Assembly: GCA_028819255.1 (NCBI GenBank)
Contig: JAPPMB010000099.1
Location: forward strand, 1-64,000
Reading direction: 5' to 3'
DNA: 64,000 bases
Source of the DNA: Bryobacterales bacterium
GTDB taxonomy: Bacteria; Acidobacteriota; Terriglobia; Bryobacterales; UBA6623
Position 1 is the stretch's first letter, and the number at the start of each line of letters is the position of its first letter. The notes under the pieces were generated by a model, which ran no database searches, was not told where the DNA came from, and worked only from the letters and a program-made list of their open reading frames with translations. The position numbers and the translations under genes are program-made. Positions 45,964-54,572 of the stretch are shown here, in pieces.

Positions 45964-47061
45964 CTACTGCTCCGGCTCGTCCTCTCCCAGCGGCTCGAGG
46001 TCCTCGATCTCCTCGAATGAAATGGTCGCCTCGGCCGTGAACTTGCGGTAGAGCCGGAACTCCAGTTCGTTTCGGGACAGGAAGCGCCCGCTCCGGAGGA
46101 AGGTCTGGGCCTTCAGTGGCAGAAGGAACGAGTCCCCGCTGAGGGCAATGAAGTCGAAGTCGAGCCGCGAGCGCGCCTCTTGCATCGGGAATCCGGCGGG
46201 AATGTCCTGTGCTTCCATCACGATTCGGAGCACGCGGCCCGATTCCTTGCCGATGTAGACCAGCCCGGTGTATCCGGCGCGGATTCGGCGCAGGTCCGTC
46301 GTCTGGCCCGGACCGCCACTCCAGGTGAGAGACCAGCTCGAGCGGGACTGCGGCACCTCCATGTGAAACACGTAGACCGGCTTGCCTCGCAACAGCGAGT
46401 GGCGGGCCCAGCGGAACCGGGCGTCGGTTTCGGGGGCGAACAGGCCGCCGAGGACGGAGCCGAATTCTCCCGTGCTAGTCGTCCCGCCCAGATCGGAGAA
46501 ACCCTTGTTGCTGACGACGTCGTTGACGCTGAGCGTCTCGTAGTTCTCTCTGCTGTCGAAGTAGCTCAGGCGCGTCTTGATTTCGTCGTGCTTGAGCCAG
46601 TCCATCTCCAGGCCGGTCGGGTCGAAGTAGCGGCGGGTGATCTGGAGGCAGACGTAGTTCGGCAGTTCATCGGTATAGGCCCGGGCCTGCCTGCGGGCCT
46701 CCTCAATGACCTCTCGCTGTTTCCCCTCGCTGGGCGGCGGAGGCTGGCGCGGCTGGGATGCGGTGCTGGCGGCAGCCGCGGCCTTGGGCTCCGGCATGCC
46801 TGCCGTTGCCGTCTGCATGGTCTCGAGGGCCTTGAGTGTTCTGGGGCCGATGCCCCAGCCGACGAATTCCTCGACGAGCCGATCCGTGATCGCGAAACGC
46901 ACCACCTGCTTCTTGAGGTAGTTCGCGACTTCCTTGTCCTTCAGCCTCTGCTCGACAGACGACTTGATGAACTGGCGCAGCTGAGTGTAGCTCAGCCCCG
47001 ACTGTGCCAGCAGAGCGGCTGCCGCGCACAGCAGGAGCACCACTCTTCCGGCCCTGCGCAT
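45964..47061 (-). CDS. Secreted protein of unknown function, acidobacterial type
   Basis: A 365-residue exported protein (signal peptide VVLLLCAAAALLAQS). After a helical N-terminal part (FIKSSVEQRLKDKEVANYL) and a proline/alanine linker comes a domain opening with ARAYTDELPNYVCLQITRRY, a phrase I associate with secreted acidobacterial proteins, followed by a beta-rich, LolA-like region (TGLVYIGKESGRVLRIVME). The tail is acidic. I cannot name a function; lipid or lipoprotein binding is a guess from the fold pattern. A TAGAAT hexamer lies 6 nt before the ATG. Confidence 0.75.
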   Translation of the reverse strand: MRRAGRVVLLLCAAAALLAQSGLSYTQLRQFIKSSVEQRLKDKEVANYLKKQVVRFAITDRLVEEFVGWGIGPRTLKALETMQTATAGMPEPKAAAAASTASQPRQPPPPSEGKQREVIEEARRQARAYTDELPNYVCLQITRRYFDPTGLEMDWLKHDEIKTRLSYFDSRENYETLSVNDVVSNKGFSDLGGTTSTGEFGSVLGGLFAPETDARFRWARHSLLRGKPVYVFHMEVPQSRSSWSLTWSGGPGQTTDLRRIRAGYTGLVYIGKESGRVLRIVMEAQDIPAGFPMQEARSRLDFDFIALSGDSFLLPLKAQTFLRSGRFLSRNELEFRLYRKFTAEATISFEEIEDLEPLGEDEPEQ

Positions 47062-47067
47062 GGGAAC

Positions 47068-47073
47068 ATTCTA
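47068..47073 (-). promoter_or_regulatory. Putative -10 element before unknown secreted protein gene
   Basis: On the minus strand TAGAAT ends 6 nt before ATG 47061, and no ribosome-binding site fits between. Confidence 0.45.
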
Positions 47074-47176
47074 GCCCCCGACCGCCTCGGGCCGGCCTCG
47101 GGCGACCGTGCTCAGGGATCGGGAAACCGGCCTCTTGGGGCGCTCGCCCGTGCAATGATGGCTTGGTGAGTTCGCA

Positions 47177-47872
47177 ATGATTCGATACGAAATCCAGGGG
47201 GACAACCTCGAGATCGTCAGGATCCGCCTTTCCCCCGGCGATGAGGTGATCGCCGAGGCCGGCAAGATGATCTACAAGCAGTCGCAGGTCGCCTGGCGCA
47301 CGACGATGCACGGCAAGGGAATCGGCGGAAAGCTCCTGAGCGGACTCAAGCGCAAGCTCACGGGCGAGTCGCTGTTCCTGACCCATTTCTCGTGCCCAGT
47401 CGACGAGGGCGAGGTCGGGTTCGCGGGCGACTTCCCGGGTCGACTGAGGCCGGTCCATCTCGACCCCGGCCAGTCGGTTCTGGTGCAGCGCGACGGGTTT
47501 GTGGCCGCTGAGGCGAGCGTGCAGCTCGACATCGCGTTGACCAAGCGCCTGGGCGCGGGCTTCTTCGGCGGCGAAGGCTTCATCCTGCAGCGGCTCCGTG
47601 GCCCGGGCATCGCGTTCATCCACGCCGGAGGGGACTTCGTCGAATTCGATCTTGCGAGCGGCGAGACTCTTGAGGTCGACACGGGCTGTCTGGTGTGCTT
47701 TGACGAGTCTGTCGAATACAGCATCGGACTGGCCGGCGGGATCGCGACGTCTCTGTTCGGGGGAGAGGGGCTTTTCCTGGCAACTTTGACGGGACCCGGC
47801 AAGGTGACTCTTCAGACGCTGACGCTAAACAAGCTGCGGCGGGAACTGGGCGCGAGCGATCCGTCCTCCTGA
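47177..47872 (+). CDS. AIM24/TIGR00266 family protein
   Basis: A 231-residue beta-rich protein of the AIM24 family (TIGR00266). Landmarks: RIRLSPGDEVIAEAGKMIY, GGKLLSGLKRKLTGESLFL, GGEGFILQRLRGPGIAFIHA, the conserved CLVCFDESVEYSI, and GGEGLFLATLTGPGKV. Eukaryotic AIM24 is mitochondrial; bacterial members are of unknown function and often appear with membrane or stress genes. Complete length. The gene stands alone, with a degraded sulfatase downstream. Confidence 0.88.
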   Translation: MIRYEIQGDNLEIVRIRLSPGDEVIAEAGKMIYKQSQVAWRTTMHGKGIGGKLLSGLKRKLTGESLFLTHFSCPVDEGEVGFAGDFPGRLRPVHLDPGQSVLVQRDGFVAAEASVQLDIALTKRLGAGFFGGEGFILQRLRGPGIAFIHAGGDFVEFDLASGETLEVDTGCLVCFDESVEYSIGLAGGIATSLFGGEGLFLATLTGPGKVTLQTLTLNKLRRELGASDPSS

Positions 47873-48036
47873 TCCTCTGACGCGTCTCGCGTCCGGACTG
47901 GCGTGGACGCTCCGGGGAAGCAGGATGGCGGCATCACGTTGACCGAGAGGCTGGCAGCGAGCGTCTCGGCGAATCTTCAGCGGCGGCGGGCCTCGTCTTC
48001 CGGGCTTCCTGCGCCCCCAGGGAGACTCCGGGCGAT

Positions 48037-48452
48037 GTGCGGGTCCGAAACATGCCGGTCGTCAGCGCGGACGATCACGCCACGCACTCTTCGGGAGCGT
48101 ACGGGAACGATGTGGTCGGCACGCCCAATCCCGACCGCCCGGCCGAACGGGGACTCCGGCCCGGGCGGGCCTGCCTGAACTGCCCGTTCGCACGCCGTCG
48201 CGGCGGTCGCCGATCAGCGGCAAGTGTCCGCGCGGGTTCGGTTCGACGGTTCTGCAGACTCTGCCGGCGGAAGAGCTGATCACCGTTGCCGACGATCTGG
48301 AGTCGCCCAATTTCGGGACTGTCGCGATCCGCAAGATGCACATCAGGTGCGAGCGGCGACACGGGTTCGAGCACAGGGCCGACTCTCCCGGCCACGATGC
48401 CTTCCTTGCCCGGGAACCCGCGCCTAGGATGCTTCTGCGAGGGTGCCGTTGA
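48037..48452 (+). pseudogene. Sulfatase gene fragment
   Basis: Two frames read as a degraded sulfatase N-terminal part. The first shows VVSADDHATHSSGAYG and TPNPDR (about 48052-48150), the usual metal-site start DDHA...GAYG...TPN-DRL of sulfatases. The second, with strong third-position GC bias, shows ISGKCPRGFGS and then NFGTVAIRKMHIRCERRHGF, like the GK-H region of sulfatases, ending at TGA 48450-48452. The formylglycine motif between them is destroyed. No start codon, and no downstream part of the gene is seen. The flanks (47873-48036 and 48453-48514) show nothing else. Confidence 0.5.
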
Positions 48453-48514
48453 AGCCGCCGCGGAGGCCGTTCAGGATTCCTGCAGCGCACCGGTCGGCTA
48501 GACCCGGCCGCAGG

Positions 48515-50518
48515 TCAGAAGCCGACGGTCAGGCTCGTATGGCCTATATGCGACCGAAAGCCGCGAATTCCGGCGATGGTCTCGGCGTATCCGTAGTACT
48601 GCCAGCCGACATTCCATGCCAGATTCGGTCCCACTGCGATCGACAGGCGCACTTGGGGCGAGTGGTACGACATCGGCAGGCTGGTCGCCAGGATTCCGCC
48701 GCTGAGGGAGTACGCCGCCCGCTCGGCGAATGCCAGGTCGAATTCGCCGCCCCCGGTGTCCTTGGTGAGGTTGTATCCGAGGTGCAAAGTCAGGCGCTCC
48801 AACGGAGCCGCGCGCATTGCGAAACTCAGGTTGTGGATGTTCCCGGCGTAAACGCTGCGCAGCCGCTCGAGATCCCCTTCGAAGCTGAAGAGATCGACAA
48901 TCCCCGTCGACACATCGATGTCCAGCTGGCTGTAGCCTGCATCAAAGACTGTGCCGGAATCCGCGTGCACCCATGAGGCGTGGACTCCGTGGCCTCTGCT
49001 CCTCGAGCTGTAGGCCAGCAACTCGGTGGGGTTGTCGTTCACCCGGTTCTTGAAGTACCCGCTCAGCGTCAGGTTGTCGCGGCGCCAGCGCATCCGTGCG
49101 GACTGGTTGTGGAAGCGCCTATCGCTGGTGGGGGTCAGTGGCCGGTCAGCCCGGCCGATCTCGAGGTCGAATGAGGCCCGCAGGTTGCGCCCCGGGAGCC
49201 AGCGCACGCCGGCGGCCCCGGAACTGAACCGGTTGTCCACGGCCTCCAGATCCCTGCCGAAGCCGAAGTTCTCGTACTCGACGGCATCGGACGATCTCGC
49301 CCGCCGGCTTGAGAGCTTGTACGCCCCATACAGGCTGACCGCCTTGACCGCCCGGAAGTTGGCCTCCGTCGCGTTGGAGATGCGGCGGATTCCCAGGTGG
49401 CTGAAGGTGAGGAACTCGTCCCGGAAGAATCCGATCTCCACGAAGGACGCATGTCCGTCGATACGGGTGTTGTGGAACGCCGTCGTGTTGGTGATCGTCC
49501 AGCGGGGGGACGGCAGGAACAGGACGGTGGATTCCCCGGAACTCTGCCGCCGGTTGGCATCGCCCACGATGAAGGCCTCGCGAAAGCCGGCTGGCATCGC
49601 TGCCGAGTCGGGCACGGTGATCCGGTCCATGAGGGCCGAGTTCCGGGTCCCGCCGGCGTAGACAAAGCGGGAATTGAACCCGATGGCGCGCTCCTTCCTT
49701 GTCCGCAGAGCCACGGTCGTGATGGCCGTACGTCCGTGGAACGGCTGGGCACGCTCGAACTCGTCGACCGGCTGGATGTTCGATGTGGCCGACGGCAGCC
49801 TGGACGCGTCCTCCTGGACGCCCTCCTCCTCGTAGAAGTCGACGGCGCGCATCAGTGTCAGCGCCATCCCGCCGAACTTCGCCGTGAAGCCGGCCCGGTC
49901 CTGCCTGTTGGACTGCCGGAGGTTGACCAGGTACCGGAGATAGTTCAGCCCGTCCAGCACACCGAAGTTGTCGGTGGTCCCAACGGACGCGAAGCCGGGG
50001 CCCGACCTCTCGTTGCGGTCGTGGCCAAGCAGGATCTCGAAGGACGATCCCGGAAGCAGCGTGAGGTCGTGGACCTGCATCGCCCGCTCGACGGTCAGGC
50101 CGTGCTCCCCGCTCCACAGCGACGGCAGCCTGTTGTGGTACCTCACAAGGCGGTGCTGCAGGTCATACCGGTAGTAGCCGTTCTTTTCCGCTCGGATCAC
50201 ATGCGCCTGGTAGGGGTCGCCGGGCCCCCCGGAAGAGCGCAGCGAGAAGTCGTCCAGAGCCGCTCCCTTCCCGTCAGAGGAATTGATCCGGAGCCTGCCC
50301 CGGAACAGGCGCAGGCCGTTGCCGTAGTTCACGCTGGCGCGAAAGATGTCGTGGTCTCCGCCGACGCTTGCGAAGCGGTACCCGAACTCGAACGAGTTCG
50401 AGAGCGTGTAGCCGCCCACGTCGCGAGAGGACTCCGCCGACTCGACCGAAAGCGTGACCGGCTGCTGGGCCGCCGCGGCCGGACACAGGAGCAATGCTGC
50501 CAGAAGGTGGCGGGTCAT
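48515..50518 (-). CDS. MtrB/PioB-like outer-membrane beta-barrel protein
   Basis: A 667-residue protein with a signal peptide (MTRHLLAALLLCPAAAA) and a large barrel of alternating strands, for example NSFEFGYRFASVGGDHDIF, GYYRYDLQHRLVRYHNRL, MRWRRDNLTLSGYFKNRV and the end HTSLTVGF with terminal phenylalanine. Size and context fit the MtrB/PioB family, the porin sheath that holds a decaheme cytochrome in the outer membrane. The start overlaps the stop of the decaheme cytochrome gene by ATGA. The N-terminal CxxC of Shewanella MtrB is not seen. Family assignment rests mainly on context and barrel features. Confidence 0.72.
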   Translation of the reverse strand: MTRHLLAALLLCPAAAAQQPVTLSVESAESSRDVGGYTLSNSFEFGYRFASVGGDHDIFRASVNYGNGLRLFRGRLRINSSDGKGAALDDFSLRSSGGPGDPYQAHVIRAEKNGYYRYDLQHRLVRYHNRLPSLWSGEHGLTVERAMQVHDLTLLPGSSFEILLGHDRNERSGPGFASVGTTDNFGVLDGLNYLRYLVNLRQSNRQDRAGFTAKFGGMALTLMRAVDFYEEEGVQEDASRLPSATSNIQPVDEFERAQPFHGRTAITTVALRTRKERAIGFNSRFVYAGGTRNSALMDRITVPDSAAMPAGFREAFIVGDANRRQSSGESTVLFLPSPRWTITNTTAFHNTRIDGHASFVEIGFFRDEFLTFSHLGIRRISNATEANFRAVKAVSLYGAYKLSSRRARSSDAVEYENFGFGRDLEAVDNRFSSGAAGVRWLPGRNLRASFDLEIGRADRPLTPTSDRRFHNQSARMRWRRDNLTLSGYFKNRVNDNPTELLAYSSRSRGHGVHASWVHADSGTVFDAGYSQLDIDVSTGIVDLFSFEGDLERLRSVYAGNIHNLSFAMRAAPLERLTLHLGYNLTKDTGGGEFDLAFAERAAYSLSGGILATSLPMSYHSPQVRLSIAVGPNLAWNVGWQYYGYAETIAGIRGFRSHIGHTSLTVGF

Positions 50519-51567
50519 CGTCGGAACTTCGAGTCGGCGTTGGATCCGTGGATCCGCGAGTGGCAGAGGACGCAGTCCCGGAATGCCGGGTCGGCGAGGT
50601 TGTGAAACCACGGACTCGGCGGGAGGATGCCCTCGGCCCGCAGGCCGAACCCGCCGATGTCGTTGTGGCATTCGAGGCACAGGGTGAATGCGGACGGGCG
50701 GTTGAGCAGTCTGGCGTTCGTGCTCCCGTGGGGGTTGTGGCACGCGGGGCAGCCCTCGACGCGGACTGGCGGATGCTCGTGAACGAACGGTCCCCGCTTG
50801 TCCGAGTGGCACTTCGTGCATGCGATGTCGTTCCCGAGGCCGTGTGAGACCATCCTCGGCGAGTGTGCGGTCCTCCAGGTCGCCAGCGGGGCGCCGTGGG
50901 GGTTGTGGCAATCGGTGCATTCCATGGCGCCCTCGTTGACGCGGTGCTTGAACGGCATGTTGAACCGCGCCTCGATTTCCCTGTGGCACCCGTAGCAGAC
51001 GCTGCGCTGCTCGGCCGCAAGCAGAGGGCCCGGCTCGTGGGCGCCGTGGATAGAGTGGCAGCTAGTGCAGCCCACCTCGCCAGTCAGGTGTGCCGACCGC
51101 CGGACGTGCATCTTGCCGATGTCCCCGCTGTGGCAGCGGAGGCAGACGTCCTGGGCCTGGCTCGGCTCGATCTCGGGGAACTTGACGATCTTCCCGTTGT
51201 CCGGATCAATGACGTGGTAGCCGGCCGGGCCGTGGCATCCCTCGCAGCCGGTCCGTGCGGCGGGCCGGCCTCCCTTCGCCACGGACCTGAAGTGCGGGTT
51301 GCCGGGGAAGCCCTTCCACACAGTCGGGTGGCAGCCCTGGCAGATCTGGCTGCCCAGGAACTGTTGTCCGGGCGGCCAGTGCTCCTCGTCGAACGTGCGC
51401 AGGACCCTGCGGTCGGGCGGCCACTCAACCTGTGCTGCAGAGACAAGGGGGGCGAGCAGGACGATGGATGCGAGAGCCGCCGCCAGTCCTGTCGTTCTGG
51501 CCGGGAAGCGTCGCCTGCTACCGGCCTGCGGCCGCGGCTCGTCATCGATCGGCGACATCGAGATCAT
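50515..51567 (-). CDS. Decaheme c-type cytochrome (MtrA/DmsE-like)
   Basis: A 350-residue periplasmic cytochrome with exactly ten CxxCH motifs (CQGCH, CEGCH, CLRCH, CTSCH, CYGCH, CTDCH, CTKCH, CPACH, CLECH, CVLCH), spread evenly through the chain, and the MtrA/DmsE-type contexts GSQICQGCHPTVWKGF, CTDCHNPHG and CPACHNPHG. A signal-like hydrophobic run (LAAALASIVLLAPLVSA) precedes residue 60. ATG 51567 or ATG 51558 may start translation. Such cytochromes form an electron wire inside an MtrB-type barrel; the barrel gene follows with a 4-bp overlap. No outer-surface MtrC-like cytochrome is encoded in the window. Confidence 0.88.
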   Translation of the reverse strand: MISMSPIDDEPRPQAGSRRRFPARTTGLAAALASIVLLAPLVSAAQVEWPPDRRVLRTFDEEHWPPGQQFLGSQICQGCHPTVWKGFPGNPHFRSVAKGGRPAARTGCEGCHGPAGYHVIDPDNGKIVKFPEIEPSQAQDVCLRCHSGDIGKMHVRRSAHLTGEVGCTSCHSIHGAHEPGPLLAAEQRSVCYGCHREIEARFNMPFKHRVNEGAMECTDCHNPHGAPLATWRTAHSPRMVSHGLGNDIACTKCHSDKRGPFVHEHPPVRVEGCPACHNPHGSTNARLLNRPSAFTLCLECHNDIGGFGLRAEGILPPSPWFHNLADPAFRDCVLCHSRIHGSNADSKFRR

Positions 51568-51708
51568 TCTACATAACACGAATGGTCGATTCTGTCGTAG
51601 CGTCGCCATATGGTGATCCCACATGAGGCCAATGCGACATGTTGGCCCAGGGTTCCGCGAGAGTGGCCTGAGTCTCTGGGATAAGGGCCGGGCATCCGGC
51701 CTGGGATC

Positions 51709-51717
51709 TGGTATAAT
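51709..51717 (+). promoter_or_regulatory. Extended -10 promoter of rpsO
   Basis: TGGTATAAT is an extended -10 element (TGnTATAAT), with a perfect TATAAT at 51712-51717. No TTGACA-like -35 lies 16-18 bp upstream. A transcript from about 51724 would carry a 46-nt leader with an AAGGAGA ribosome-binding site. Confidence 0.65.
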
Positions 51718-51769
51718 GCACACAGGCCAAGCGGAATGAATTGGAAAAGGAAGGAGACCTGAATCGAGC

Positions 51770-52039
51770 ATGCCACTCGCACCTCAGGCGAAGCGAGAAC
51801 TTGTCAAGACCTATGGGGCTCACGCAAAGGACGTCGGCTCCGCTCAGGTTCAGATAGCAACCCTCACCCACCAGATCCTGGAACTGACCGAGCACCTCAA
51901 GACGCACAGGAAGGATTTCTCTTCGCGTCGCGGGCTCCTCAAGATGGTCAGTCGACGCCGGCGCCTCCTCCGCTATCTCAGGAGGAAGAGCCCGGGGGAA
52001 TACGTCAGGGTGGTGGAATCGCTGGGTCTCCGCGGTTAA
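51770..52039 (+). CDS. rpsO: 30S ribosomal protein S15
   Basis: An 89-residue S15 with standard length and motifs: [22 protein letters not shown], the [13 protein letters not shown] segment, and the closing [17 protein letters not shown]. It binds 16S rRNA in the central domain and starts platform assembly. An AAGGAGA ribosome-binding site lies about 12 nt upstream. Followed by two hairpins and pnp, the classical rpsO-pnp arrangement. Confidence 0.97.
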   Translation: MPLAPQAKRELVKTYGAHAKDVGSAQVQIATLTHQILELTEHLKTHRKDFSSRRGLLKMVSRRRRLLRYLRRKSPGEYVRVVESLGLRG

Positions 52040-52075
52040 TGCGGAGCGACGCGGAATTAGGCAAAGGGTGCGGTG

Positions 52076-52092
52076 CCGGCGTCATTCGCCGG
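52076..52092 (+). repeat. Hairpin after rpsO
   Basis: CCGGCG (52076-52081), loop TCATT, CGCCGG (52087-52092). Perfect 6-bp stem, 36 nt after the rpsO stop, no T-run; a possible RNase processing or attenuation site in the rpsO-pnp leader. Confidence 0.4.
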
Positions 52093-52148
52093 GACTGCGG
52101 CTGAACCGTTGCCAGGCGACACGTCTGGCAGTTGTTGGGACCGGGGCT

Positions 52149-52165
52149 GCCCGCTCTTTGCGGGC
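52149..52165 (+). repeat. Second hairpin before pnp
   Basis: GCCCGC (52149-52154), loop TCTTT, GCGGGC (52160-52165), about 106 nt before the pnp start. No T-run follows. Confidence 0.4.
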
Positions 52166-52271
52166 CGGTCTAGAGTCCCCCGAATAGGAACCACGCTGTT
52201 CGTCCGCGAGGCCGCGGAGAGGCCTGCCCGCCCGCTGCATGGGCCGCAGGCCGATAAGGACAACAGAAATC

Positions 52272-54572
52272 ATGAAACACATCGTTGAATTCGAGCTGGA
52301 CGGCAAGACCGTCTCGCTCGAGGCCGGCCGTCTAGCGAAGCAGGCGGGCGGAGCCGTCGTCGTGCGCTGCGGCGACACGCAAGTGCTCGTCACCGCCACG
52401 TCCGCAGCCGAGCCGCGGGAGGGCATCAGCTTCTTCCCGCTGACCGTGGACTACAGGGAGTACACATACTCGGCCGGGCGTTTCCCCGGCGGCTACATCA
52501 AGCGCGAGGGTAGGCCCTCGGAAAAGGAGGTGGTCACCTGCCGCATGATCGATCGGCCACTTCGGCCGCTCTTCCCCGAAGGCTTCAAGAACGAGACACA
52601 GGTCATCGCGTTCGTCATGTCGGCCGACCCGAATCACGACCCCAGCATCTACGCGATGGCGGGAGCGTCGGCGGCCGTCGCCATTTCCGACATCCCTGTC
52701 ATGCACACGACGGGTTCGGTGCGTGTGGCCCGCATCGGGGAGGACGAATGGGTCCTGAATCCGGACTACGAGCAGGTCGCCCTGTCGAACATCAACATCA
52801 CGGTGGCGGCGGCCAAGGACGGAATCGTAATGGTCGAGGCCGACGCGGACGAGGCTGACGAAGGCGGCATGATCGAGGCGATTCGGCGCGGCCACGAGGG
52901 CTGCATGCAGGTCGTGGAGGCGATCGAGGAGCTGGTCGAAAAGGCCGGAAAGCCCAAGCGCCAGGTTCAGGCGCCGGAGATCGACCAGTCCGTGCGCGAC
53001 GAGATCGAGGAGAGGTGGGGCGAGCAGGCCGAGGAAGCCCTTGACACGAGCCGTCACCCGAAGCTCGAGAGCTACGCGCTGTTCCGGGCGCTGAAGTCGG
53101 AGATCCAGGCAGCCTACGCAGGGGACCCGGACAAGGCCGCACAGGCGTCGGCGTTCATGGGGCCCTGGCAGGAGAAGCTGTTCCGCAAGCACGTCTTCGA
53201 TCTGAAGCGGCGCCCCGACCACCGGGCTCCGGACGAGATCCGGTCGATCACCTGCGAGGTCGGCGAGCTGGCAAGGGCTCATGGTTCCGCGGTGTTCACG
53301 CGCGGTGAGACGCAGGCCATGGTGACGACGACTCTGGGGACCAAGACCGACGGCCAGCGGCAGGAGCGGATCGAAGCCCCGGACTATGAGAAGTACTTCA
53401 TGGTCCATTACAACTTCCCGCCGTTCAGCGTCGGCGAGACGGGATTCATGCGAGGCGCAGGCCGACGCGAGATCGGCCACGGCCTGCTCGCCGAGCGCGC
53501 CCTCACGCCGGTCATGCCCGAACACGAGAAGTTTCCCTACACCGTCCGCATCGTGAGCGACATTCTGGAATCGAACGGCTCCAGCTCCATGGCGACCGTA
53601 TGCGGCGGCACGCTGTCGCTGATGGATGCCGGGGTGCCGATTAAGGCTCCGGTCGCGGGAATCGCCATGGGCCTCGTCTCCCAGAACGACGACTTCGTGG
53701 TCCTGACCGACATCGCCGGGGCCGAGGACCACTTCGGCGACATGGACTTCAAGGTCGCTGGCACCAAGGCCGGAATCACCGCGCTCCAAATGGACATCAA
53801 GCAGCCCAACGTGCGGCTGGAGGTGCTCGAGACCGCACTCGAACAGGCGCGAAAGGCTCGCCTCGAGATTCTCGGCGAGATGGTCGGCACGATCGAAGCG
53901 CCGCGCAAGCAGCTGGCAGACCACGCCCCGCAGATCACGCAGATCAAGATTCCGGAGAGCAAGATTCGCGATCTCATCGGACCCGGAGGAAAGATCATCA
54001 AGGGCCTCCAGGAAGAAACGGGCGCGAAGATCGACGTTGACGACTCCGGGACCGTCAGTGTGGCGTCGACCGATCGTGCGGGAGGCGAACGGGCCATCGA
54101 GCGGATCAAGGCGATCACGGCCTCCCCCGAAGTGGGCAAGGAGTATCTCGGGAAGGTCACGAAAATCGCCACGTTCGGCGCGTTCGTCGAGATTTTCCCC
54201 GGCACCGAGGGGCTGCTGCACATCAGCGAGATCTCGGAGCAGCACGTTCGCGAGGTCAGCGACGAGCTCTCGGAAGGCGACCAGGTTCTGGTGCGGTGTC
54301 TGGCGCTCGAAGGCAACAGGATCAGGCTCAGCCGGAAGGCCATACTGCAGGATCAGCGAGGCTCGTTCCGGGGCCGCGGCCGCTCAGGCCAGTCTGACCG
54401 CTCCGGCCGCCCTGACCGCTCCGGCCGCCGTGCCCGGCCAAGCGGTCGCGACCGTCGGGACGGCAACCGGCCTCCCCGCGGAAGACGCGACCGTGCCGGA
54501 AGCAACAGGCCGCCCCGGTCGTCACGGCGGAGGAGATACGGCCGCAGGCGCCGCGAGCGTTCCGACAACTAG
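52272..54572 (+). CDS. pnp: Polyribonucleotide nucleotidyltransferase (PNPase)
   Basis: A 766-residue phosphorolytic 3'-5' exoribonuclease. Two RNase PH domains (TQVLVTATSAAEPREGISFFPL; TQAMVTTTLGTKTDGQ), the active-site stretch SNGSSSMATVCGGTLSLMDAG, an alpha-helical linker, a KH domain with IRDLIGPGGKIIKGLQ and an S1 domain (GKVTKIATFGAFVEIFPG). The last 65 residues are an arginine/glycine/serine-rich tail, longer than usual and probably RNA-binding. ATG 52272 begins the conserved sequence KHIVEFELDGKTV; the open frame extends upstream. The stop overlaps the convergent formimidoyltransferase stop by 4 bp. Confidence 0.96.
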   Translation: MKHIVEFELDGKTVSLEAGRLAKQAGGAVVVRCGDTQVLVTATSAAEPREGISFFPLTVDYREYTYSAGRFPGGYIKREGRPSEKEVVTCRMIDRPLRPLFPEGFKNETQVIAFVMSADPNHDPSIYAMAGASAAVAISDIPVMHTTGSVRVARIGEDEWVLNPDYEQVALSNINITVAAAKDGIVMVEADADEADEGGMIEAIRRGHEGCMQVVEAIEELVEKAGKPKRQVQAPEIDQSVRDEIEERWGEQAEEALDTSRHPKLESYALFRALKSEIQAAYAGDPDKAAQASAFMGPWQEKLFRKHVFDLKRRPDHRAPDEIRSITCEVGELARAHGSAVFTRGETQAMVTTTLGTKTDGQRQERIEAPDYEKYFMVHYNFPPFSVGETGFMRGAGRREIGHGLLAERALTPVMPEHEKFPYTVRIVSDILESNGSSSMATVCGGTLSLMDAGVPIKAPVAGIAMGLVSQNDDFVVLTDIAGAEDHFGDMDFKVAGTKAGITALQMDIKQPNVRLEVLETALEQARKARLEILGEMVGTIEAPRKQLADHAPQITQIKIPESKIRDLIGPGGKIIKGLQEETGAKIDVDDSGTVSVASTDRAGGERAIERIKAITASPEVGKEYLGKVTKIATFGAFVEIFPGTEGLLHISEISEQHVREVSDELSEGDQVLVRCLALEGNRIRLSRKAILQDQRGSFRGRGRSGQSDRSGRPDRSGRRARPSGRDRRDGNRPPRGRRDRAGSNRPPRSSRRRRYGRRRRERSDN

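Noticed and set aside
50519-50989. N-terminal extension of the MtrB-like frame
   Set aside because: It overlaps the decaheme cytochrome gene in another frame; ATG 50518 starts a clean signal peptide and overlaps the cytochrome stop by ATGA.
52332-54245. Minus-strand open frame of 637 codons
   Set aside because: Antisense to pnp.
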